64,000 nucleotides of DNA from an uncultured Wenzhouxiangella sp. (lineage in GTDB: Bacteria > Pseudomonadota > Gammaproteobacteria > Xanthomonadales > Wenzhouxiangellaceae), in contig CAJXNL010000001.1 of NCBI GenBank assembly GCA_913057195.1, positions 1-64,000 on the forward strand, in the 5' to 3' direction. The notes under the pieces were generated by a model. It saw only the letters and a program-made list of their open reading frames with translations, did no database searches and was not told the DNA's origin. Every line of letters starts with the position of its first letter. The first letter of the stretch is position 1. Both the position numbers and the translations under genes were made by a program. Positions 34,999-42,098 of the stretch are shown in pieces.

Positions 34999-35763
34999 AT
35001 GCCAGACTTTTCAAATAAGGTCATTGCGATCACCGGCGCCACAGGCGGAATTGGTCAAGCCACAGCCCAAAGCATCGTTGATGCGGGGGGATCCGTCGTG
35101 CTGGGTGATCTGGATTCAGAGGCCATCGATGCATTGTCGAGTCGGTGGGGCGAACAGGCCACAGGGCGAGTTGTGGATGTCACCAAGGCCGAGGACAATC
35201 AAGCTCTCATCGAGCAGGCATTGTCGGTGTTTGGCCGATTGGACGGTCTGTTTCTCAACGCGGGCATTGAGGGTCGTGTTGGCGCATTTGAGACGCAAAC
35301 CGAAGCCGACTGGCAACGTGTCTTCGCAGTCAACATCGAGGGCCCACGATTGGGCGCTCTGGCGGCACTGCCGGCCCTGCAGCGCACCGGCGGTGGCAGT
35401 GTCGTGATGACATCAAGCGTGGCGGGTGTGCGAGGTGCGCCCAATCTTACGCCCTATGTCACCAGCAAACATGCGCTGGTGGGGCTCATGCGATCTCTGG
35501 CGGCTGAATGGGGCCCGAAAGGCATCCGAGTCAATACCCTTAACCCCGGTCCAGTGGACAACCGCATGATGCGTTCCATTGAAGAGCAGTCAAGTCCGGA
35601 GCATGGCAATGAGGTGAAAGCCGCGTTTGTCAGCCGCATCCCCCTTGGGCGATACGTGTCCAACGAGGAGTGTGCGCAGATGGCCACTTTTTTGCTGAGT
35701 GATGAGAGTGCAGGCGTCACCGGCAACACCTATATGGTTGATGGGGGTTATTGCTCGGGCTAG
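34999..35763 (+). CDS. Short-chain dehydrogenase/reductase (SDR)
   Basis: Encodes 254 residues of a classical SDR. TGATGGIG is at residues 12-19, an aspartate pair after the second strand (LGDLDSE) suggests NAD preference, and the catalytic residues lie in MTSSVAG and YVTSKHA. The NPGPVDNRMMRS segment and DGGYCSG end are typical. The substrate is unknown. AAGGAA sits upstream of the ATG. It follows the glycosylase gene by 32 bp but shares no obvious pathway with it. Confidence 0.9.
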   Translation: MPDFSNKVIAITGATGGIGQATAQSIVDAGGSVVLGDLDSEAIDALSSRWGEQATGRVVDVTKAEDNQALIEQALSVFGRLDGLFLNAGIEGRVGAFETQTEADWQRVFAVNIEGPRLGALAALPALQRTGGGSVVMTSSVAGVRGAPNLTPYVTSKHALVGLMRSLAAEWGPKGIRVNTLNPGPVDNRMMRSIEEQSSPEHGNEVKAAFVSRIPLGRYVSNEECAQMATFLLSDESAGVTGNTYMVDGGYCSG

Positions 35764-35845
35764 CTCAGCGATGTGAGCACGCGGTATCCCTCATCAAAGA
35801 CGCCGGCGTGGTCAGCATGGGAAAGACCAGATACAATGGCGTATT

Positions 35846-37099
35846 GTGACCGACCAATCTCCCCTGAATAGCGCCGATAACGCGCACCCGTATGAGACCA
35901 ACAGCAAAGCCTCTTTGGTCATCAACTTGGGGCGGGCGCTGCTGCATGTGGGATCACCCTCTCATCGGCTGGAAGAAGCCATGGCGATCATGGCACGACG
36001 GCTGGGATTAACGGCCGAGTTCTTCTCGACGCCGACTGCGCTGTTGGTGTCTTTGGGCGATCAATCAAAACAGCAAACCTTCCTCGCCCGATCAGAACCG
36101 GGCAGCCCAAATTTAGCCAAACTGGCTGATTTGACTGAGGTGATGAGTGCCTTAGCCACCAATGACATGACGCCCGATCAGGCCGATAAGCGTGTTCACG
36201 CCATCGACACGCAGCCGCCTCTGTACGGCTGGGGCTGGCAATTGCTGGGTTTTATCATTCTCAGCACGGGGATTGCGCCGATTCTGGGTGGCGGCATTAA
36301 AGAGTCATTGTTGGCCATGACCTTAGGGCTGATTGTGGGCACGGCCGTTTTGACCTTGCGTCGTCATGTCGAGCGATCTCGACTGATCACCCCACTCGCC
36401 TCCGCTCTGGTCACGCTGCTGGGGACATTGTGGTGTGGCTTGGATCCGACCACAGCGCTGCTCCCTGCCGTGACCGCCAGCATCATCACACTCCTCCCAG
36501 GGATGGATCTGACAGTCGCAGCCCGTGAGCTGGCCACGGGCCACGTGGTGTCAGGATCATCACGGCTGGCGTTTGGCCTGACCGTCTTGGCACTGTTGGG
36601 CTTGGGGATGGTTGTGGGCAGTTTGTTGGCTCAGACCGTTGTGGGTCCGGTGCCCTTAAACTTCACGGGAGATCGGGTCTCTTGGATGAGTTTTGCGGGC
36701 CTGGGCTTGGCTGCTGCCGGGTTAATGCTGCTGAATCAGGCGCACCAGCGGGACTGGCCCTGGATGCTATTGGCTTGTGTTGTGGCTTGGCTTTTTGCAG
36801 GCCTGGGTGATGTCTTGGACTCGCCCGTGGTCGGGGCTTTTTTGGGCGGCTTGGCCGTGGGGATGGCGGGGAATTTGTTTGTTTTGCTCACCGGCCGACC
36901 AGGCTCAATCATGCATATTCCAGGACTGATTGTCTTGGTGCCTGGCAGCATTGGCTTTCGAAGTGTGACCAGCCTGCTGGGGGATGATGTGGTCAGGGGC
37001 ATCGAAACAGGGTTTCTCACCGCAATCATTGCGATTGCGCTGACAACCGGTATGATGCTCTCAAGCGTGTTGCTGCCACCGAAAAAAACTGTGCTCTAG
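35846..37099 (+). CDS. ThrE-family threonine/serine exporter
   Basis: Encodes 417 residues with a GTG start. The N-terminal cytosolic region (about 20-130) has the DUF1212 signature (GRALLHVGSPSHRLEEAM, FFSTPTALLVSLGD), followed by about ten transmembrane segments, the last five forming the DUF3815 (ThrE_2) part with LTGRPGSIMHIPGLIVLVPGS. Both halves are fused, as in Corynebacterium ThrE, which exports threonine and serine by proton antiport. The precise substrate here is inferred from family only. No strong ribosome site precedes the GTG. It is followed by the SbtA-like gene after 10 bp. Confidence 0.87.
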   Translation: MTDQSPLNSADNAHPYETNSKASLVINLGRALLHVGSPSHRLEEAMAIMARRLGLTAEFFSTPTALLVSLGDQSKQQTFLARSEPGSPNLAKLADLTEVMSALATNDMTPDQADKRVHAIDTQPPLYGWGWQLLGFIILSTGIAPILGGGIKESLLAMTLGLIVGTAVLTLRRHVERSRLITPLASALVTLLGTLWCGLDPTTALLPAVTASIITLLPGMDLTVAARELATGHVVSGSSRLAFGLTVLALLGLGMVVGSLLAQTVVGPVPLNFTGDRVSWMSFAGLGLAAAGLMLLNQAHQRDWPWMLLACVVAWLFAGLGDVLDSPVVGAFLGGLAVGMAGNLFVLLTGRPGSIMHIPGLIVLVPGSIGFRSVTSLLGDDVVRGIETGFLTAIIAIALTTGMMLSSVLLPPKKTVL

Positions 37100-37109
37100 A
37101 GGACATCAC

Positions 37110-38078
37110 GTGCTTGAACTGTTCCTGACGAATTTCTTATCCCCTCCCGTGCTGTTTTTCTTTTTGGGCGGCTTGGCGGTGATGGTCAAAAGTGACCTGG
37201 GAATCCCCAGTCAGATTTCAAAATTCCTAAGCCTCTATCTTCTTTTCGCCATTGGATTTAAGGGCGGTGTGGCTTTGGTGGATGGCCAGCCCACTTGGTT
37301 GATGGGCCGCACATTGGCCTTTGCTGTGGCGTTAAGTGCCCTGGTCCCCCTCATTTTATTTCAGTTCGCCAAACACTGGTTTAACCGCGCGACCGCCGCA
37401 GCCATTGCAGCAACTTATGGCTCAATCAGTGCGGTCACGTTTATCGCGGCCACCGGCTACCTAGACCGATTTGAGATTCAGTGGGATGGTTATATGGTCG
37501 CGGCCATGGCGTTGATGGAAGCCCCTGCGATCATTGTTGGGATCCTTCTTTACTATGCTGGCACAACATCAACAATCCGTTGGAAGACGGTGTTGCATGA
37601 GTCTGCGCTCAACGGCTCGGTGTTTCTGATCATGGGAAGCATGCTCATTGGCGCGCTGACCGGTCAACAGGGCATGCATCAAGTCGCTCCGTTTGTGGTG
37701 GACTTATTTGCGGGCTTGCTGTGCTTGTTTTTGCTCGATATGGGCATACGAGCGTATCAAGAGTTAAAAAGTGCACGCCAATTGTTCAGCCTCAAAGAAT
37801 ACGGACTGATGATCGTGACCGCATTAATTACGCCCGTCATTGGTGCAACACTGGCCACACTGGGTGTCATGGCTTTGGGTGTGGGAGAGGGCAACGGCAT
37901 GCTATTGATTGTGCTCGCTGCCAGCGCCAGCTATATCGCAGTCCCTGCCGCGATGCGACTGGCCATTCCGGACGCGCAGATCAATGTTTATTTGCCGATG
38001 AGTCTGGCCATCACGTTCCCCTTCAACCTTCTGGTGGGCATCCCCATCTACCATGCATTGGCCAATTGGGCACAGTGA
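37110..38078 (+). CDS. SbtA-like sodium-dependent bicarbonate permease
   Basis: Encodes 322 residues with about ten transmembrane segments in two inverted halves. The conserved segments LYLLFAIGFKGG and ATYGSISAVTF near residue 110, and ASASYIAVPAAMRLAIPDA near residue 270, match the SbtA (DUF897) family, which in cyanobacteria imports bicarbonate with sodium. In heterotrophs these may supply bicarbonate for carboxylases; that is inference. The start is GTG with GAGGA nine bases before it. It lies 10 bp after the ThrE-like gene, so the two are probably cotranscribed. No PII-like SbtB gene adjoins it. Confidence 0.85.
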   Translation: MLELFLTNFLSPPVLFFFLGGLAVMVKSDLGIPSQISKFLSLYLLFAIGFKGGVALVDGQPTWLMGRTLAFAVALSALVPLILFQFAKHWFNRATAAAIAATYGSISAVTFIAATGYLDRFEIQWDGYMVAAMALMEAPAIIVGILLYYAGTTSTIRWKTVLHESALNGSVFLIMGSMLIGALTGQQGMHQVAPFVVDLFAGLLCLFLLDMGIRAYQELKSARQLFSLKEYGLMIVTALITPVIGATLATLGVMALGVGEGNGMLLIVLAASASYIAVPAAMRLAIPDAQINVYLPMSLAITFPFNLLVGIPIYHALANWAQ

Positions 38079-38090
38079 AACCGCTTTAGC

Positions 38091-38681
38091 TCAGGGGTTA
38101 TAGATGGTTTGGCCTGACTGCGCATAAGCCATCAACACCTGTGCAGCCTGGGCACGCAGACACGCCACTTCAACACCAATCCCCCGCTCGTTCAGTTCAT
38201 CCACCCACAGCGACGATCGAGCGCCTTCATCAAAGCCAGCGGCCTCAACGTCCGCTTTTGTTGCACCACAAATCACGTGTTGGACCCCCGACCATGGAAT
38301 CGCACCCAGACACATGGCACAGGGCTCTGCCGAGGTGACCAACGTGAGCGGGGCATGAGGTGTTGTCGCCAAATTCCATTGAGCGTATCGCTGCTGAGCG
38401 AGTGACAACGCCATGATTTCGGCATGCGCACAAGAGCACGATTGGGCCTCGACACAGTTGACCGCTGCTGAAACCACCTCGCCTGAAGCGAGCGACACCA
38501 CAAGCGCCCCAAAGGGTCCGCCAGTCTGATGCTCAACATTCTGTCTTGCCAGCTCAATTGCCAGCGCCATGGCACTGGCAGGCTCACCCGGCTCAAATGT
38601 CCAACGGCGCGCGTCTGCGGTGAGCCAGCGGGGCAGCTGGAGTGTCACATCAGACCGAAGACGATGGGCTTCACTGCTCAT
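38091..38681 (-). CDS. Nucleoside deaminase (cytidine/deoxycytidylate deaminase superfamily)
   Basis: Encodes 196 residues. Zinc motifs are CAHAEIMAL (His and catalytic Glu) and EPCAMCLGAI (PCxxC), as in guanine deaminase/TadA-type enzymes. Its GGPFGALVV segment and the C-terminal IYNP resemble guanine deaminases, but it is longer than both and I cannot decide the substrate. The start at ATG 38681 overlaps the ogt stop by 11 nt; a longer opening would enter ogt further. It is convergent with the SbtA-like gene. Confidence 0.85.
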   Translation of the reverse strand: MSSEAHRLRSDVTLQLPRWLTADARRWTFEPGEPASAMALAIELARQNVEHQTGGPFGALVVSLASGEVVSAAVNCVEAQSCSCAHAEIMALSLAQQRYAQWNLATTPHAPLTLVTSAEPCAMCLGAIPWSGVQHVICGATKADVEAAGFDEGARSSLWVDELNERGIGVEVACLRAQAAQVLMAYAQSGQTIYNP

Positions 38682-39159
38682 GCTCAAGCAACCACACTTT
38701 TCGATCAATCCCGGGCCCATAGCCACCCAAACCGCCATTCTTAGCAACGACTCGATGACAGGGAATCAACACCGGCAACGGATTGGCTCCGTTGGCATTG
38801 GCCACGGCTCGAACGGCTCGGCTGCGCCCCAAGCTTGCAGCCTGCGCCGAATAAGTGATGGTGTGCGCGTATGGGATGGCTTGGAGTGTCTCCCACACAG
38901 CCTGTTGGAAGGGTGTGCCCTGTGGCGCCAATGGCACGCTGAACGCCTGTCTTGTGCAAGAAAAATATTCACTGAGCTCGGTTTTCAAACGCGCTGCGAT
39001 CGCCTTGGCTTTTGCGGTGGGCGCGGTCGCTGGCCGAGAATTCAAGGCTGTGGGAGGCTGATCAGCAAACCAACACCGCAAAACAGCTGCATCACTCACC
39101 TCAAACCCCAGCCGACCCAAGGGCGTCTCGGCTTCATCAATCCATCGGTTTGGCGTCAC
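38671..39159 (-). CDS. ogt: Methylated-DNA--protein-cysteine methyltransferase
   Basis: Encodes 162 residues. It repairs O6-alkylguanine by suicide transfer to the cysteine in LIPCHRVV. The family's FQQAVWETLQAIPYAHTITY, arginine finger region RSRAVRAVANANGANP and GGYGPGIDRKVWLL segments are all present. I choose GTG 39159 because AGGAG lies seven bases upstream; TTG at 39219 would add 20 residues with no ribosome site. It is translationally close to the downstream deaminase and divergent from the lipoprotein gene across the palindromic operator. Confidence 0.92.
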   Translation of the reverse strand: MTPNRWIDEAETPLGRLGFEVSDAAVLRCWFADQPPTALNSRPATAPTAKAKAIAARLKTELSEYFSCTRQAFSVPLAPQGTPFQQAVWETLQAIPYAHTITYSAQAASLGRSRAVRAVANANGANPLPVLIPCHRVVAKNGGLGGYGPGIDRKVWLLEHEQ

Positions 39160-39242
39160 CCACTCACTCCTGCTACTGCCCACGCGCCAGTGTAGCGGCT
39201 CAGAGAGGTCTGGACACAAGGTTTTGGTTTGCGCTACATTAG

Positions 39243-39267
39243 ATACCGTACTAAAACAGTACGGTAT
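39243..39267. promoter_or_regulatory. Perfect 10-bp inverted repeat, probable operator
   Basis: ATACCGTACT (39243-39252) and AGTACGGTAT (39258-39267) are perfect reverse complements around AAAAC. The repeat lies 31 bp before the lipoprotein ATG, where a promoter -10 would be expected, and about 85 bp from the ogt start on the other side. It looks like the binding site of a dimeric repressor, for instance of the TetR type; the regulator is not encoded nearby. No T-run follows, so a terminator is less likely. Confidence 0.6.
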
Positions 39268-39297
39268 TTACGAACTTTCGACCAACAAGGAGACCCC

Positions 39298-40329
39298 ATG
39301 AATTGGCGCGTCATTGCCCAAACCGTTGCCCTGCCAATTATCGCCACTGTGCCATTAATTGGCTGCGCGGCCCTGGATTCAGCGGCTTTTGAACCGACAC
39401 TGCGCGAGCAGAAATCACCCACCAGTGAGTTCACCGCACCCCCACAAGCCGACCGGGATGCGATCCTGGCCATGGCTGGTGAGTTTGATGTCACATTTGA
39501 GTTTAATGAGACTGTGGCTCTAAAGGCTGGTTATCAAGCCACAAAACCCAAACAAGATAATGCCAAAGAGGTCGTAATTGTGGTGGAGGACCATCCAGGT
39601 CATATCGTGTTGCAGCACTTATTGCTGGTCGGTGGCACCCAAGTCATCAAACATTGGCGTCAAGATTGGACTTGGGAAGCTTCTCATCGATTTGAGTTCA
39701 GCGATGAACAAACCTGGACGCGAGTATCACTAAGCCCAGAAGAAACTCAAGGACAGTGGACACAGTGTGTTTATGGTGTGGTCGATACCCCAAGATACTG
39801 CGGCACCGGTCAGTGGAATCATCGCTACGGCAATCCAACCTGGACATCTGATCGATCATGGCGGCCCCTGCCCCGGCGAGACTACAGCATCCGAGATGAC
39901 TACAACGCGCTGAATGTAGAAAACCGCCACACCATCACGCCATCGGGATGGACACATGAGCAAGACAACACCAAGGTCGTCCGTCACGACCCCAACAGCA
40001 ACACACCACTCGTTCGTGAGGTGGGTTTCAACAATTATCAAAGAACAAACGGGACCGATTTCACACCCGCTTATGAGTACTGGCAACGCACGGAAAAGTT
40101 CTGGGCAGAAGTCAGAGCACAATGGGAACGCCATCTCAGTCAGGGCCAGGTTGTGGTCAAAGCTGGAACCGATGGCGAACCCATTATTGGCAAGCTCTTT
40201 GAGTTGGCAGCGGCCGTCGATCATGCCCAAACGGACTGGAACACCAAAACACAGGCGGTCGATGACGTTTTTCAGCGCTATGTTGATACGCCCACCCAGC
40301 AACAACTGGCCCAAAATCCCAGTCCATAA
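39298..40329 (+). CDS. DUF6607-like lipoprotein
   Basis: Encodes 343 residues. An N-terminal lipobox LIGC (Cys23) follows a hydrophobic segment, so the protein should be anchored to a membrane by SPase II processing. The body (VTFEFNETVALKAGYQ, IVLQHLLLVGG, KHWRQDWTWE, LPRRDYSIRDDY) resembles the family I know as DUF6607, whose function is not established. AAGGAG precedes the ATG at 39298, which rejects a start 23 codons upstream that would lie over the palindrome. Cysteines in QCVYG and RYCGTG could form a disulfide. Confidence 0.7.
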   Translation: MNWRVIAQTVALPIIATVPLIGCAALDSAAFEPTLREQKSPTSEFTAPPQADRDAILAMAGEFDVTFEFNETVALKAGYQATKPKQDNAKEVVIVVEDHPGHIVLQHLLLVGGTQVIKHWRQDWTWEASHRFEFSDEQTWTRVSLSPEETQGQWTQCVYGVVDTPRYCGTGQWNHRYGNPTWTSDRSWRPLPRRDYSIRDDYNALNVENRHTITPSGWTHEQDNTKVVRHDPNSNTPLVREVGFNNYQRTNGTDFTPAYEYWQRTEKFWAEVRAQWERHLSQGQVVVKAGTDGEPIIGKLFELAAAVDHAQTDWNTKTQAVDDVFQRYVDTPTQQQLAQNPSP

Positions 40330-40474
40330 CCCACACATGCTTGATCTGTGACTCTGAGTGCCGTGGGTTTGGAGACCAAGCCCACGGCGCGACAGACCAC
40401 TCACAACAGCTCGATGGCAGTTGGGTATGCTGTCGCGTATGGCTGATTCAAACATCAACCCCCGCCGGGATTCC

Positions 40475-41356
40475 ATGATCCGGATTCCCAGTCTCCGTCA
40501 GCCACTTAACCCTGCCCCCATGGGTTCTCCTGAACAGCTCAAGGCATTCATTACCGCTCACCGAAGGCTATTGGTGATCACCGGGGCCGGACTATCGACC
40601 GGCTCAGGCATCCCCGCTTATCGAAATCACAGCGGGGACTGGCTGCGTCGAACACCCATTTTCTATCAAGATTTTATGCGCTCTTCTACGGCACGACGGC
40701 GATACTGGGCTCGAAGCTATATCGGCTGGCAACCGGTTGCCCGCGCGGCGCCCAACCCAGGTCATCACGCGCTGGCAAAGCTCGAACGCAGCGGCCACAT
40801 TGATACCTTAATCACACAAAACGTCGACGGGCTCCACCAGCGTGCCGGAAGCCAATCCCTTATCGAGCTCCATGGCCAACTCGGACGCGTCCGCTGCTTG
40901 GATTGCGGCCAGGATTATCTGCGAGATGATATTCAAAAGCGACTGTCTGAGCTTAACCCGGGTTGGTTACCTGAAGTGCGCCAACTCAATCCTGATGGCG
41001 ACGTGGATCTCGATGATGCCGCCTATCCCGGCTTCAACGTGGCAGATTGTCTAAATTGTCACGGGCGACTCAAACCGGACGTGGTCTTTTTTGGAGAGTC
41101 TGTTTGTCCCCAAGTGAGCCGATCAATTCAACAAGCCAGCGATCACTGTGATGGTGCTTTGGTGGTGGGATCGTCATTGGTGGTCATGTCAGGTTATCGA
41201 ATTGTCAAATCAATGCATGAACAAAAAAAGCCTGTGGTTGCCATCAATCAAGGCCATACCCGTGCTGACGATTTGCTGGAATTCAAAGTCAGTCAAGACT
41301 GCATAAAGGTCCTCGATGCGTTGACACAAGAAATGACAAACAACGATGAGGTTTGA
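40475..41356 (+). CDS. NAD-dependent protein deacylase, Sir2 family
   Basis: Encodes 293 residues. The sirtuin motifs run in order: GAGLSTGSGIPAYR, TQNVDGLHQRAG, catalytic His in LHGQLG, zinc cysteines RCLDC and DCLNC, VVFFGESV and VGSSLVV. It removes acyl groups from lysines using NAD. The zinc-ribbon insert is larger than in CobB and resembles the SIR4-like bacterial class. The start is uncertain: ATGs at 40427, 40439 and 40475 are possible and none has a clear ribosome site; I take the last because it gives a normal length. Confidence 0.88.
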   Translation: MIRIPSLRQPLNPAPMGSPEQLKAFITAHRRLLVITGAGLSTGSGIPAYRNHSGDWLRRTPIFYQDFMRSSTARRRYWARSYIGWQPVARAAPNPGHHALAKLERSGHIDTLITQNVDGLHQRAGSQSLIELHGQLGRVRCLDCGQDYLRDDIQKRLSELNPGWLPEVRQLNPDGDVDLDDAAYPGFNVADCLNCHGRLKPDVVFFGESVCPQVSRSIQQASDHCDGALVVGSSLVVMSGYRIVKSMHEQKKPVVAINQGHTRADDLLEFKVSQDCIKVLDALTQEMTNNDEV

Positions 41357-41498
41357 TGTCTCCATGCGTTGTGATCCTGATCTAGATTGTGAGGATTGTC
41401 CAGACGTGCCAGGCGCCATAACGACAGTCCAGAGGACTGATCAGATTGATTGGGCATGGCATTATGCGCGTTGGCGAGCAGGGAGGATGACAATGCCT

Positions 41499-41924
41499 TT
41501 AGGGCTCGATTGTATAGCTGGTTGTGATTGCCGAATCATGTTCAAGGGCTTTGGCGACCGAGCAGTACTTATCGATGGACAGCGCGATCGCCCGATCCAC
41601 TTTTTTGACATCTAGCGAGTCACCGCTCAAGGTGAAATGCAAATGAATGCTCTTAAACTGGCTGTGGTGAGCACCATCCACAGAGACACGCTCTCCGTCG
41701 ACGGCCACCTCTAATGAATCCGGATTTTGGCGCTGCTTTGTAAGAATCATCACGACATCAATGGCAGCACAGCCCCCAATCGCAGCCAGCAGCATTTCCA
41801 TTGGCCGAAACCCTGCCTGAATGCCTCCCAGGCTCTCAATGCCATCCATTTCAAGCCGATTGCCATCGTCGTTAATGGCTTCCATGTGTACCGCGTCATT
41901 CAGTCGTTTAATCCGAACCGTCAT
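41499..41924 (-). CDS. OsmC/Ohr-family peroxiredoxin-like protein
   Basis: Encodes 141 residues. The two redox cysteines typical of the family are in IGGCAAID and DKYCSVAK. These proteins reduce organic peroxides. It resembles the YhfA-like OsmC branch more than Ohr by its RPMEMLLAAIGGC motif, which is an inference. AGGAGG lies before ATG 41924. It is convergent with the sirtuin gene across 142 bp in which I see no feature, and divergent from the DUF305-LVIVD gene. Confidence 0.88.
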   Translation of the reverse strand: MTVRIKRLNDAVHMEAINDDGNRLEMDGIESLGGIQAGFRPMEMLLAAIGGCAAIDVVMILTKQRQNPDSLEVAVDGERVSVDGAHHSQFKSIHLHFTLSGDSLDVKKVDRAIALSIDKYCSVAKALEHDSAITTSYTIEP

Positions 41925-42019
41925 GTCACATCCTCCTGCTTGGGCCGCACAAACGCGCAGTATAGCGCTGATTGCCACGCTGTGAGCCAATCGTTGGTCG
42001 CCGAAACGCCCTCCGGGCC

Positions 42020-42051
42020 ACCCTCACCGAAGAGGGTCGCGAAGACTCGCG
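42020..42051. repeat. Two adjacent short hairpins upstream of the DUF305-LVIVD gene
   Basis: ACCCTC/GAGGGT (42020-42037, 6-nt loop) is followed directly by CGCGA/TCGCG (42038-42051, 4-nt loop). They lie in the 174-bp divergent gap between the OsmC-like and DUF305-LVIVD genes, 47 bp before the latter's ATG. They may be leader RNA structure or protein sites; a TATGAT just downstream (42059-42064) could be a -10 box. Confidence 0.3.
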
Positions 42052-42098
42052 TGTCTAGGTATGATGTCAAGACGTCCACACCATTGAGAGCCGTATCG

